A model generated the notes under the pieces. It worked only from the letters and a program-made list of their open reading frames with translations, made no database searches and was not told the origin of the DNA. This document shows, piece after piece, positions 36,247-47,676 of a DNA stretch of 64,000 nt. The position numbers were made by a program, and so were the translations under genes. Origin of the DNA: Tulasnella sp. 424. Taxonomy: Eukaryota > Basidiomycota > Agaricomycetes > Cantharellales > Tulasnellaceae. Location of the stretch: NCBI GenBank assembly GCA_019633425.1, contig WSUB01000048.1, positions 124,001-188,000 of the forward strand, given 5' to 3'. How positions within the stretch are numbered: the first letter of the stretch is position 1; every line of letters starts with the position of its first letter.

Positions 36247-38372
36247 CTGTCGGCTACACCAAAAGCTGGCAACTCATCTCGCCCAGCTTCTCCAGTCCAC
36301 TACGATTTTGCTCAATCCAAGGAGCCCAGTCCAGGCTCAACTCTCGTCCGCATGCGTACGAAAAGCATGCGGCAACTCATCCACCTCTGACGTCCAAAAA
36401 AAGCCGATTCGGAAGCTGGAACCGCCACGGACGACACCGGCACCGAAGCCACTTGCTCGTCAGACGAATTCAACTGGTCAGACGACGAAGATGCCAAGTC
36501 TCGTAGAGTCGCCGCAGAGAAGAAAGCACGCTGTGGTCGTGCTGTTTGGCTGGCATTCAAGAAATTGGTTCGTCCCGTTCGATCGGTCCACATTACAACA
36601 ACTACCCCTTGCTTCTGTTTTGTTGTGCTCACTACCACCCCTTGTAACACGGGACATTCCTCCTGGCCGTCATATTCGGAGGCATTTTCGTTACTCCGGC
36701 CTTAATCTTCCTCTTCGTGTTCCCTACCAATCCAGCCAAACCTCATGTCGTCCCGTGGTCACTCTGGATCGGCATCTCGTGGGCAGTGGCCTGCGCACTC
36801 TCGTTGTTCGTTGACCTATTCCCCCGGTTCTTACTATGGATCATTTTCGTCATTTACGGGTGCGTTTCACAGACTAGGTTAATACTCTGCGACTTGGCTA
36901 ACCGATGTTCTATTCGACGCGTACAGGAAAGCTCCCGAGACTTTCAAGACCCAACTCGAGGTGCGTCCTGTTCACCAAGAGTCTGAAGAACTGACTAACA
37001 AAGCGACTGGACTCTCTTACCAAAACAGCTCTTCATGGCCGTCTCATTCTGGCTCAAACTCGTCCTCGACGTCTCCGGGATGTGGGTCCCTCTCAGCCTC
37101 ATCCGCAAGATCCTACACCCACCAGGCCATTGCTGGACCGTCATTAACCATGCCACGCGAGCCGTTTTCGCAGCCGCGATCAGCCTCTTGGCCGAAAAAG
37201 TCTTTGTCCGGATCATCGCTATTCGTTTCCCCCAAAATAACCCTCGCGGACCGTTTACACGAGAACCGAATCACGTTGAAGGTCCTCGACAAGCTGTCCA
37301 ATGCCATCCCGCAGTTCCCGATCGCGACCAAGAAGAAGGAGAAGGATAGACATTCGCCGGGGAATAGCTTGGAAGCTGGGACCATGTTGGGTGCGGGCGC
37401 GACGTTCAGCGCGCAGGCTTCGCTGTTCCAGTTTCGTTCTGCGTTACCGGACCTCAAGTTCGAAGGAGGAGCGGATAAGAAGGAGTATGCGGTTACGAAG
37501 GAAGAGAGCGCGGAGGAGGCCAGGATGGAACGACCAAGGTCAAGAGGAAGAAGAGCAAGCCGTTGCGGACGTCCTCGTCGACCAACTCGTGGATTTGAAG
37601 GATGTCATCAGCCAAGTCGCGTTGAAGGACTTCAAGTTCGGCAAGGAAGGAGAAATCGGTACGCACTCGATCGCAGGCTTGGAACAAGAGCTGACTCGGG
37701 AACATGTTGCGCGTTTTATCCATTCAAAGGTCCGCGTACTCGGCACGTCGTCTCGCCAGGCAGCTCTTCTCCACTCTGTCGGACGTCTACTCACCGCGGT
37801 CGCATCTCATTGTCGGGGATTTCTACCCTTACTTCCGAGTAGCAGCAGACGCAAAGGTTGCTTTTGCCCAATTCGACAAAAATAGTGCGTTTCTGGTTCC
37901 CGCCGCCTCCACCCTTTTTACAGATCTGCCTAACCATCCGCCACGTCTTTAGACAACGGTGACATCTCTAAAAATGAAATGCGCGAAGCCGTTCAACGCA
38001 TCTCCCGCGAACGCAAAGCCCTCTCGGCGTCGCTCAAGGACATGTCTTCCGCGGTGTCCAAGTTGGACGCGGTGATGATCGGCGTGGCGCTCATCATCAT
38101 CCTCTTTGTGTGCTTGTTGATCTTCAACCCCGGCGACAACATCAGCTCCTTGATCCCCTTGGCTACCATCGTTTTGGGTTTCTCGTTCGTGTTTGGAAAT
38201 TCCGCCAAGACCATCTTCGAATCCGTGAGTGCCGCTTCCCAATTCTGACCAACAACACCGCCCCCTCTGGACTTGGAGGGAACGGTGGTGTTCCGTCGTC
38301 GAATCGTTTGTTCGGTAATGTTGGGATGTTGCCGCGAGACCCGATTCGGACGGTCAACTGGTGTTGGTAGTA
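36247..38372 (+). pseudogene. MscS channel gene, copy 2, decayed
   Basis: Copy of 5401-8358. The ATG is lost (one base missing before TGTCGGC at 36247). A deletion after about 36340 shifts the frame, an extra base near 37235 shifts it again, and after FGNSAKTIFES (38224) about 0.8 kb is deleted, removing the second half of the channel domain and joining straight to the C-terminal segment (38245 on). TM segments, the EF-hand region and pore helix are still readable at high identity. Not functional as a channel. Confidence 0.9.
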
Positions 38373-40628
38373 GTAAATAGACAGCGGGCTTGGGACTGCG
38401 TACATGGACTATTGTAACATATATAAACAGAACGGATGCGTTTCCATGTACCGACTTTTATAACACCCCTATCTATACCTCTATGCAGTGATTGGCTTTG
38501 CCGGCGTAATCGGCTGGCCCGACAGAGCTGGCGAAACCAGGCTGACTAAGCGGACAGGAGGGTGAGGATTGAGAGTTTCGCCCTCGGTTCGAATATGTAT
38601 AGCATTAGCGACTTCGTTTGTCTTTCGCTGCAAGCTGACCGATGACGAAGTCGAGGCACCCGCGAGCATTCGCTTGCTACCGACGGGTGAGGTGAGTGTG
38701 TGCTGACGTCTGTGTCTTCGGTTCTTTCGACAAGCCGGCAAATAATTTACTTCCCAGCATTTGGGGGAGGGACCAACGGCTAATTCGATTTCAAATTTGA
38801 GGTACCGCCGGGTGGCGCCAGAAATGTTTGTTCGGTTCCTGAATCTCAATCTCGACTACATCTCTCTGTCTTTCACTCCGTCAACAATCTCGCTTTCCTG
38901 GTTGCAAATCATGCCGCTGGTTTACATCGGGGGCAAACAAACCTTCTCTACAACCATGGAGGCAAAGGCTAGCTGTTCCCTCCCGAGATCCAACCGTTGC
39001 CATCGGCGGTGGCCAATTCGGTGTACCGCAGAGGAGAGGAGCTCGTTTACCCAGAAGAGACCTAGCGAGTTTGGGGATACTCGCTCTTAGGACATTAGCG
39101 CCCAGGAAAGTGGGAGAATGGGTCATCAACCTCGAACGGTGGTGAAGCTGCAGCGCGTTTGATCCGCCAATCGAGAGTTTGATGGCTGTAAAGGTTGTCT
39201 CTCCACCTTCGCGTTTCAAGGAAACGAGTCTACGAACTGATTATTATTTGCGGATCTAGGATGCCGCAATGGGAGGATCCTTAATCATCTGCACTGAAGC
39301 TGGGCACGCCTACATATATCCACCTCAAATCTACTCAACCTACGACTGCAAAGGGGCTCAAATCTCAGCCTATACGCCGTCCAAACGGCCGCATGTTCCG
39401 ACCGTCCGGCGTGTCGTGACAGTCGTTACAAGTCCCACTCGCGGCTTCGCCGTCATGACATGAGATGCCGAACGCGGTGGCAGGAGCTCGGAGAGATCGA
39501 ACTCGTTGGACGAAGCCTGACCGACGGCGCCTCAAGCTCACTTAGGCTTGCGGGACCCGTGCGGACTCGGATATCGCCAAGGTCGTTACTTCTCAATCAT
39601 TTTGGGATGATATCAGTACCACGATCATGGTTGAAGGTTGGGGAGAAAGCTCAGCCTCTTCCGTCGAGGGGGACGTGAACCCAATTCGAAGGATGTGCGA
39701 CATACTGTCGGGAGCGTGGACTGCGACGCGCGCAACGGATCTATATGCACATTCTGCATGGGGTCCAACTCTTCGGGAGTTCGCCATGCAACGGGCGATG
39801 AAATTGTGGGCGAGGGTGGAGAATCCCTTTCAGGGTTCGAACAAGCCGAGGTGTTGAAGCAGCTTAAAGTGGTAATAAATCATCCCGGATGCATCTCTCC
39901 GCTCGATATCTTGCCAAGAGTTACCCTCCAAGTGTCAGCTTACCATCGCCGATTTCGAAGGCGAGTGGAGCATCTCGTTCAGCTGAGCGGCAAGTCTCTC
40001 TTTTTGTTTCTCGCCCAGCATGTTACAAATATTGACCCTCGTTTTGAATACTCAGTCCAGCCTCTTCGGGAACCTCGTAAGTCGTAACAAAGTCTGCAGC
40101 GGACACTGGCCACGGACACCGCTCCTTCAGCCAGTTCGCGTTGGAAGGCAGTTCACAAGACGGCAGGCTCTATTAGCGACAGCAATCTCGAAGCCCAAGC
40201 GACCGCTCTTTCGCTACAGCGTCTCCTCCAGCTAGCCCTTCCGCCTTGTCGCCATCAGGGCTGGCTTTGAGCAATGCAAGTGTACACCGGCTTGGGCCTA
40301 GTCTAGATGGTTCACCTGGAAAGAAGAAGCCGGGAGCTCCAGCCATGGGCTCCGTCACCAATCCGATATGACTGTCATCATATGGCGGGATTTCTGTCAC
40401 GGCTAAGAAGAGCGGCGACGCAAGAACGCAAGCCCCAAACCACTCAGCTCCTGCATCCCAGTCCCAACACCCTGTGACGACGCCCCAGGAATCGCCAGGC
40501 TCGCCGAAAATATTCATTGCTCTCTATGCTCAAATTACTCTGGCTGTATGTATCATGCATCAATTTCCGTTCTAATGGCAATCATTGAGCCACTGTTTGC
40601 GGTGCGTGTGGTGGCTCAAGCGTGTGAC
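38373..40628 (+). pseudogene. Decayed RCC1/IBTK-like gene block, copy 2
   Basis: Second copy of 13640-15480, preceded by the MscS 3' flank. The clearest plus-strand piece is 39269-39460 (GGSLIICTEAGHAYIYP, then RRVVTVVTSPTRGFAV) ending in a stop where copy 1 is open. Other frames are broken relative to copy 1. From 40300 to 40628 only the Ser/Pro gene upstream region is seen. Assignment to RCC1-type proteins is tentative. Confidence 0.4.
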
Positions 40629-40636
40629 TATAAAAG
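40629..40636 (+). promoter_or_regulatory. TATA box of Ser/Pro-rich gene, copy 2
   Basis: TATAAAAG, 135 bp before the ATG at 40764, in a block conserved with copy 1. Confidence 0.55.
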
Positions 40637-40763
40637 GACTTACCCCACACGGCCTCCCTTCCTGTTTAGACCATCAAACCCTGAATCACTCGCCGGCACC
40701 CTTCGCCAGCAACTGTTCTTTCGACCCCAACCTCCCTGCTCTGAGCTAAGTTACTGTCAACCA

Positions 40764-42642
40764 ATGCTATTCTTCAGTTCTTGGGACCGAACCTCCTTCC
40801 GAACGGAAAACTTGAACAACCTGCTACCCACACCGATTTCAAGGATTGGCTTGAGCCTGTTCAAAGGCCTCAAGCTCCGCCAAGGGAATAGAGAGTGCGG
40901 CGATCCGCAAACCTCTGCAAAGCCGAAGAAGTCAATGGTGGTGAGTCCGCCAGTCATTTCTATTTGGACTGAACAGCCAGCTTACCACTGCATCCTAGAA
41001 CCCGCCCAATAGACCAGAGATCAGGATACTATCCTTGGTATCGTGGGTCCCAGTCGGTATACCGGTCAGTTTGATCACTACTAAGATGGATCATTGTTCT
41101 TTACTTACGATACATTTAGCGGGACCCTCCACCGTTACCACCAAAGGTGTTAGGAACCAGTTCGGTACGTCTACCTTGAAATACCATATACATATCATGC
41201 TGACTGCTATTGCTTTGTCTTCTCGATCGCTTTCAGTGTGCTCTGTCTTTACCAAATGAGGTGGCGGAGTCCCCCGACTCCCTCGCGCATTTGGGGGATA
41301 ACCGCACCCCTGGCTCCAAGTTCAACCTTCAACAACATATGGGCCAACGCCATCCTCCTCCGGTGAAACAAACGCGATCGGAAAGTGAAACCAATACATC
41401 CCAACCGGTATTGTCTTTCACGCCACCGTTCCAGAATGTCGAGCCCCGGATCGTGGACAGCAATCAAGCCCATGTACCCCCGGAAGCCACGATCACCCTT
41501 CATGGGACTATGTGTCAAAACCTTCATAGGATCTCGCGAACAGACGTGGCCTTGTCCCTCGTCCAGGGAGCCGCTCTCGCGAAGACTGCTCCTCTCGGTA
41601 AACGTGGCCTCGCTACAATCGCAGGGAGCGATATGGGCGCGCAGAGTTCTGCTGTGCTTTCACAACCGGACTCTCCCCTCTCCGCATCCCCGAACCCGAT
41701 GGCAATCAAGGTCGGCGATTCGCCTAATCCTCCTCAACCGGACTCTCCCCTCTCCGCATCCCCCAACCCGACGGCACTCAAGGTCGGCGATTCGCCTAAC
41801 CCTCCTCAACCACTCTCTATCCATCCGCCTCTCGGCCCTAGCGCCCTCCCAGTCACCGCGTCTATTTCCGAAGGGGGCATCTCTACCAGCGGCGCTGCCG
41901 AGCAGGAGGGGGACGCGTCTCCACCCCAGGATGACGATACTCCTCGACTTGAATCAAGTCCTAGTGTCGGATCATTTGTGGGCCTGAGAAGTAGGTGGTC
42001 ATCTACAACAAACAACAGCACTACGGAGGAGGCACCACCGAGCTTCCTCCAAAGGTTCAGGTTCCGCAACAGCAAAAAAGCGAATCGCCGTATCGGGCAA
42101 ACGTCTAGAAAAGCGAAGCGGCCAACTAGGGTGAGCACTACAGGGCATCTTCCTTCGGACCGACTTTTCAGCTTACCACGCAATACTAGAATAAAGTCAC
42201 TATGTTTCCGGATTGGGCACTCCCGTCATTTTTGCAATGCTCGACGGGTTCATCGGTATGTTTATTTTCTAGCAAGCTCAAGTGCCATCCCTTACTCACT
42301 AAATGTTTAGCATAACTGTTCCCTTCCGCCTGCAACGGGTCTTAAACCGAGCCAGGTATGCATCGCTCAAGATCGAATCCAACTATTTTGCTAATCTCTC
42401 TATCGACCTGTGTTCTCCATCCTCTTCAGAGTGCTTCAGCTTGCGAAAACGACCGCGAGACCTCTCGAATCGATTCGAATTCATCTCCCGTGATCAGTGC
42501 AGTCATTGTCAAGACTGCTGGTCCAATTAGGACACGCGGCGCCCCCGTGGATCCTAATGAGGATAACCGCCCGCAATATTCGGCCGTGCTGTCTCACGCC
42601 AATGGGCTCTTCTCCGCACATCCCATTCCCTACAAGTTATAG
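40764..42642 (+). CDS. Ser/Pro-rich disordered protein, copy 2 (intact)
   Basis: Unrecognised 501-residue protein. Seven exons, all phase 0: 40764-40940, 40999-41064, 41120-41164, 41237-42130, 42190-42255, 42311-42355, 42430-42642. No signal peptide or TM segment is obvious. The N-terminus is basic with FKGLKLR. The centre is Ser/Pro/Asn-rich and holds a tandem pair of a 24-residue unit (core SPLSASPNP then KVGDSPNPPQ, about 41661-41810). A conserved RLES.PSVGSF.GLRSRWSS motif and a basic patch follow; the end has VISAVIVKT and GLFSAHPIP. Strong conservation of both ends with copy 1 supports coding. Could be a signalling scaffold, but nothing proves it. Confidence 0.72.
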
Positions 42643-43528
42643 AGCCACCCAAGGCCAATGACCGCTCCAACGGTTCTAAATCAGATCATGGGACTTGGAT
42701 GGCATTGGCTCTTTCCTCCCCAAGCACGTAGCTCACATCAACCATGAACTGTATTCATCATCGCCACTTGACATGAATCCACTGCATTTGCAACTCATAT
42801 CGTTATTCCATAGCTCAGGGACTTTCGGATACCTAAGCCTTCTCGCACCATTCGGGCCAACCGAAGCCGTGCTCGGCACTTAATTTCTCCTTTTGTGTTT
42901 CTGCTTTATTCCTCATTGATGCTCGTTTTCTTTGCTGTATGTCTGTCTCGTTTGTAACGTCTCCGTTCGGTTGGTTATCATTTCCATACGTTCGGTCTCG
43001 TTTTGTTTTTTCCTTATATTTATGTGACCGTCTTCCTCTCGCTGTCTCTCGCGCTCGTCCTGGCTGTTCTCGCAGTGTATCGGATATTCGGATGTTTCAT
43101 AATTTATTTTTGTATCGCTGAGTCATGTTCAACGCCCATATGCGGTGTGGCACTCACGATCTTTTGCAAGCGATCAGTGGGAATGCGGTGTGAGAGGTGG
43201 AGCGCAGCGTCCGGCATTTGCTGAGTGCCCAGCACCCGGCCTCTGGTTCGAGAAGTTAAAAGAAATACCCACTGCCCTGAGAAGCACTATTGCTGAACGG
43301 GATACCGACTTCCGTCTGTATGTACAATCATAATGGCGAACTGGACGATCAATTGACACGAGCCGGAAGCCCATGCACATTTACACTGAGGAACGCGCTC
43401 CTGCTACCCGGAACTTTTTGCACATGCACGGTAGTGGTACATATGTACATAAAGCAGCCATAGAAGTTCGACGTAGCTTTTCAGAAGAATCGAGAGAGAG
43501 GCTGTGTACACAGGAATTAGCAGTATGA
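42643..43528. other. Intergenic between Ser/Pro gene and WW gene, copy 2
   Basis: Matches 17507-18347 in part; 42650-42850 has no close counterpart. No shared open frame, no gene seen. Confidence 0.5.
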
Positions 43529-44252
43529 CTAAGAGCAGCATCCTCGTTTCTTAGAACTATAGCCGTAGGTGTCTCTTGGACGTCCACATCCCCTCCTAGC
43601 ATCGCACCTTGCCCGGTATTGCTCTCTTCTCTCCAACCACCTTGCCCTTCTTTCTGCTCTTCTCTGTGCGCAACGAGACATCGGGGAAGTTGGGGGCGCG
43701 TAAACCCGACTCGTCGAGCATTCGCCGCTACTGCTTCCGGAGTGCACGTGGTTGAATATCAGCCTTATGAGGAGACCGATGGGACCGTAGGATTTCTTTC
43801 TCCTGGCCTGAAACACAAGTCCTGATTGACCGAGGAGCGGAGTGTGCTGGTTTAGAGGGATAGTGCGCGGTGAGTCCTCGAATGGGATGCCAGCTTCAAC
43901 CTTCTCTCTTCGGATTGAGTGGCTCGAGGCTATTGGAACGGGCTCCTGCTCTTCGACCAAGTCGTCAGGGTGCTCCCAGACGGAGCGAGGTGGGTTTGCG
44001 GTGGTATCGACCTGGAGGGAGTTAGGTTAGGACAAAGAGGTTACTCGTCGTCGGTCTCAGGAGGCTTACGTAGAAATAGTTCTCGGTTCCAGAGTCCCAC
44101 CGGCGTATCCATCCTGGAGGGAGAGGCCTATTGTCCTCCCCGTATTGTGGATTGTCCAAATCCGTGGGATGGTGGACACTGCTGAGTCCGGCGAACGCTT
44201 GAGACTCGGAGTAAGTGGGGAGGGTAGCCTTTTCGTGGGGTGGGGAGAGCAT
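43529..44252 (-). CDS. WW-domain protein, copy 2
   Basis: 221 residues. Exon 1 is 44070-44252 (61 codons) and exon 2 is 43529-44011, with a 58-nt intron after FY. The WW domain reads PLPPGW, NYFYV, SVWEHP. The C-terminal helix (RAERRARWLERREQYRARC) and Cys-rich end match copy 1, which differs mainly in the linker (a serine-glycine insertion here). TATAAA-like motif at 44314-44319, 62 bp upstream. Both copies open, unlike most neighbours. Likely an adaptor for proline-rich partners; the Ser/Pro-rich neighbour is a possible partner, purely by inference. Confidence 0.75.
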
Positions 44253-44536
44253 TTTGATAGAGTAAAGAGATTGGTGTTCGACTCTGATGAGACGAGCCTA
44301 TGAGGCAACTTTCTTTATATACCGGGATTGTTGTCGGGCAGCTTGGCCGAGGCGTGGTTTGAGCCGCAGTCGAGAACGACGCAAATCGTGCTCAGCCTCG
44401 GCAAGGTTGTCCTATAGAGAGTGATTCGGTGACGCCAACCCGCGGTAGGGGACCTCGCATCCCATTTTCCGATTGAGAACATGAGGAATTTGTCTTGGGG
44501 ATCGACTCGGTGAAGTGCTCCGGGGCTGTGGAGAGG

Positions 44537-44559
44537 GAATTCGGCGTTTCGCCGAATTC
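44537..44559. other. Perfect 10-bp palindrome with TTT loop
   Basis: GAATTCGGCG, TTT, CGCCGAATTC. The copy at 19373 has one mismatch. It lies between the WW promoter and the esterase 3' end. It could form a hairpin or bind a dimeric factor; function unknown. The rest of 44253-44868 shows no gene. Confidence 0.6.
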
Positions 44560-44868
44560 TATGACGCGGCCGCACCGGACCCGTGTGGCATGTACGATAA
44601 GGAATGCTCGGCGATAGGTTGACTTCTTCAGTTGATCGCTGGCTGAATTTGTCTTTGGGGAGCCAAAAGAACCTTATGTTTAGAAGCGGGGGGCGGTATT
44701 AGTACACGGCACCGCCAAGCGAAGGCAGCTAGACCTCGATTTGGTAACCAACCAATAAAATCAATTCTTAAAGGGTCCCTGATACATCTAGGATGGAATA
44801 GTGATGGCTTAAGGAGAATAAATAGATGAAATTACAATGTCATGTCTTCGAACCACCTGTGCCGCTTA

Positions 44869-45939
44869 TTACTGCACCAGACTTTGGCCTCCGTGAAATA
44901 CCCGTTTAATCTCTTTGCATGCCTCCGCAAACACCTCCTGGGCCACAGCGTCCGCTTTGAACGGATTTGGACTCAAATTCCACCCATGGGGAACCCCGTT
45001 GATCATCTTATACTTGACTTTCTTCCCCAATTTCTGAACCCGGTCTCTAAACCTCTCCCCTTCCGCTAGAAGCTCATCCCACTCGCACGTATACATCAAT
45101 ATCTCGTCGGGTAAGAACTTTAGCAGTTCGTCCGAAGCAACTCCTGGTGAAAGGTACGGCGAGTCGAGCTTGATTTCCTTTGGTGGGTGGAGGTACGAGG
45201 CGTCGAACATCTTGGTGAAGAACCGAGGTAGTTCTTTGTCTGGACGCGTGTTGGTCTTTCTCCTTTCTTCTCTTGGATTCGTAAAGTCCGTTGAAGGGTA
45301 CCATGCGACGATCAACTTGACAGCGCGATGTTCGTGTGGCAAGACGACTGGTGCGTCGGAGGAGACGTGGGGGGGTTCAGCGCCACGTCGTCGCAGAAGG
45401 GCATCTTGCAGTCTCAGAGGAACAGTCAACGACATGTTTCCTCCTGCTGAGAAACCGGATACGCCGATCCTATCTCCGTCGATCCCCAATTCATCGGCAT
45501 GGTCCCAGATCCACATCACCGCATCTGCTCCATCCTCCACCGCAGTCGGGAACGGATGTTCGGGCGCTCTCCTGTAATCCACGCTACACACAACCGTATC
45601 TGCTTGCTCGCACACTGCTGTCGCCCATCGACAATCATCCGTCCCCGTGCCCATCGTGAATCCTCCCCCGTGGAAGTTGACGATGCAAGGGTATTTTTTA
45701 CCCTCATTCCCAAGCGCTCCATATTTTTTCGGCGTATAGAAGACCAGACGGATCCGGCCTGGCATTGCAGCGAGAGTGGTGTCGATGTGTTTGACGAAGC
45801 GTAGTTTGAGGGGACGAGGATAAGCTATTTTGTGAAGGAACATTCCAATGGCCATCAAGGACCGCCAGAACACCGCTTGAAGATACAGAGGCCATCGCAA
45901 TGGGTCGTGTCTTATGGCGCGAACAATTGGGTGCGACAT
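44869..45939 (-). CDS. Alpha/beta hydrolase, HSL-type esterase (intact)
   Basis: 356 residues, single exon, hormone-sensitive-lipase family, which hydrolyses acyl esters. The oxyanion-hole HGGGF follows CIVNF; the nucleophile elbow is GFSAG; the acid is in YTCEWDE and the catalytic His in VPHGWNL, so the Ser-Asp-His triad is complete. A hydrophobic N-terminal segment (PLYLQAVFWRSLMAIGMFL) may anchor it to a membrane. I prefer the ATG at 45939 over the upstream in-frame one at 46050, because copy 1 conserves it and the extra stretch is Ser/Pro-rich and poorly conserved. A TTACGTCAT site lies about 115 bp upstream (near 46054). Substrate unknown. Copy 1 (19699) is frameshifted. Confidence 0.88.
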   Translation of the reverse strand: MSHPIVRAIRHDPLRWPLYLQAVFWRSLMAIGMFLHKIAYPRPLKLRFVKHIDTTLAAMPGRIRLVFYTPKKYGALGNEGKKYPCIVNFHGGGFTMGTGTDDCRWATAVCEQADTVVCSVDYRRAPEHPFPTAVEDGADAVMWIWDHADELGIDGDRIGVSGFSAGGNMSLTVPLRLQDALLRRRGAEPPHVSSDAPVVLPHEHRAVKLIVAWYPSTDFTNPREERRKTNTRPDKELPRFFTKMFDASYLHPPKEIKLDSPYLSPGVASDELLKFLPDEILMYTCEWDELLAEGERFRDRVQKLGKKVKYKMINGVPHGWNLSPNPFKADAVAQEVFAEACKEIKRVFHGGQSLVQ

Positions 45940-46365
45940 TGTGCGGGATGGTGAGTGGGAGGGGAATGGTGGACGGAAGGTGGAGGAGCCTTCAGGGCTT
46001 GAGAAATCGCAAACGTCCGAGATCGCCGAGATTGAAGTCTGAGGGACCAAAGATTACGTCATGAGTACGTCTCCTAGTGCGTCAAATGCAGTGGCAAGCA
46101 GTGGAACGCGAAGGTCGTTACCTAAACGAGAATCGAGAGTGGCGGGGTGGGGCGCAACCGAGGTCACGTCAATGGCGTTCAGATTCAACATGTGGGAAAC
46201 TCTTGGACAAACAAAGGACTCGGATCCCTCGGCCTCTACATGGCAGAAAACAATGGAAAAGAATAGACGACATGTGGAAGGAGCATTAGAATAAAAGTAT
46301 CCATGATCAAAGTCTTTGCTCGGGTATAACTTCGGAGTGGGCTCGCAGGCGTTCTGGCCTCCTCT
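45940..46365. other. Intergenic, esterase promoter and ATP-grasp 3' end
   Basis: Near-identical to 20775-21206 in the last 150 bp. Holds TTACGTCAT near 46054. No gene seen. Confidence 0.5.
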
Positions 46366-47676
46366 TCAAGACTGGGTCCCGACCACTTCCTCAACTCGGT
46401 CTCCCTCCTTCTTCCCCTCTTCCTCCTTCTCATCTTCCTCCTCAAGCAGCCTCCTAGCCCAAGCTAACTCCTCGCCCTGGGGCTCCCAAGTCAGATCCCA
46501 CTGAAACATCTCCGGCAACTTCATCTTCCTCTCCTGACAAATCTTGTAATAACTCGTCAACAAAAACGGTTGCATGAGCACCGGAAGCAGGTCCCGCGTG
46601 GTGAACACCACATCCCGACTGCTCATCAACCTCTTTTGATGTTGGAGGTAGCGTTTGACGTTGACGTCCTTCTTCTCCCACATCATCATGCCGGGGGCGA
46701 CCTGTCGGTGAGCGCCGATTTTCGCGAGAGATGGTGGATCGTGGTTCGGGTCCACCAGTGCTCGGGCAAGGTGCGTCGTACCAGAATAAAGGTGAATTCC
46801 GGAGGTGGCTCGTGGGTTGCACTCGATGGCTACCAGACGGCCTTCGGAGCTTTCGATGAAGTCCAGAGCGATTTGAGCACCGGTGTCGGGAAGGTTTTTT
46901 GCAACTTGTTCGCAGTAGTTCCGGATGGCGCCGTGTTCGATGGCCTTGAAGTACACGCAACTTGATCCATCGAGCGTCTCGGTCACCGGGTACACCGCGA
47001 ACGCCTGGACGCTGCCCCTTCGGATGACCATATAGGAGCAGTACGCCGACCCTGTTATCCACTCTTGTGCAACATATTGGATCTCGTCGCTCACTGGGAT
47101 GTCCTCCGGTAAAGGTTCGTTCGGTTTATGGTGGTAGACCCCAGACTTGGCTCGTCCGAAGACCGGTTTCAACGCCAACTCTTTCGACAAGTCCAACGCC
47201 AACATATCCTCCTTCGACTTGCATAGCCAGGTCTCTGGACAGTCTAACCCTGCCTTCTTCAGCCATTTCGAGAATTCCCATTTGTTGTGGAGGCGAAGGA
47301 GGACTTTGAAATCGGGTGCGAAGAGTCGATCGAGAATCTCCGGTTCTCCAGACTTGGCAAGATAGAAGATTTCCTCGTGCAGAGGTATGACAATGTCAAT
47401 GTTCTGCTCCCGTATCGCCTTCTTCACTCCGTCGATATAGCCTTGAGGTTTGATGTGGGGAGCATCGACGTAGTACGACTTTTTGACTGCGTTGCTGAAT
47501 TTGCAGACGTGGTACTCCATTGGGTCGACGCAGTAAACCGTATTGCCTGCTCGTTTGAGTTGACGGGCGAGGTCGATGGTGACGGGGAAGCGGCCATTGG
47601 TCAGGAGTATCCGTTTTGGTGCGCCACTTTCGTTTCGACGCTTATTCCGCTCGTGGTGCGTTAGGCCAAACGGCAT
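46366..47676 (-). CDS. ATP-grasp fold protein (carboligase-like, intact)
   Basis: 436 residues, single exon. An N-terminal pre-ATP-grasp Rossmann-like part (RILLTNGRFPVTIDLARQL, then IDIVIPLHEEIFYLAK) is followed by an ATP-grasp domain: LALKPVFGRAKSG with the ATP-binding Lys, VAQEWITGSAY, and AIECNPRATSG with the Glu-x-Asn metal site. Family members join a carboxylate to an amine or thiol using ATP; the substrates here are unknown. The C-terminus ends in an acidic Glu-rich tail. It lies next to and on the same strand as the esterase in both copies, so the two may share a pathway, though no metabolic cluster is evident. TGACGTCA lies 268 bp upstream. Confidence 0.85.
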   Translation of the reverse strand: MPFGLTHHERNKRRNESGAPKRILLTNGRFPVTIDLARQLKRAGNTVYCVDPMEYHVCKFSNAVKKSYYVDAPHIKPQGYIDGVKKAIREQNIDIVIPLHEEIFYLAKSGEPEILDRLFAPDFKVLLRLHNKWEFSKWLKKAGLDCPETWLCKSKEDMLALDLSKELALKPVFGRAKSGVYHHKPNEPLPEDIPVSDEIQYVAQEWITGSAYCSYMVIRRGSVQAFAVYPVTETLDGSSCVYFKAIEHGAIRNYCEQVAKNLPDTGAQIALDFIESSEGRLVAIECNPRATSGIHLYSGTTHLARALVDPNHDPPSLAKIGAHRQVAPGMMMWEKKDVNVKRYLQHQKRLMSSRDVVFTTRDLLPVLMQPFLLTSYYKICQERKMKLPEMFQWDLTWEPQGEELAWARRLLEEEDEKEEEGKKEGDRVEEVVGTQS

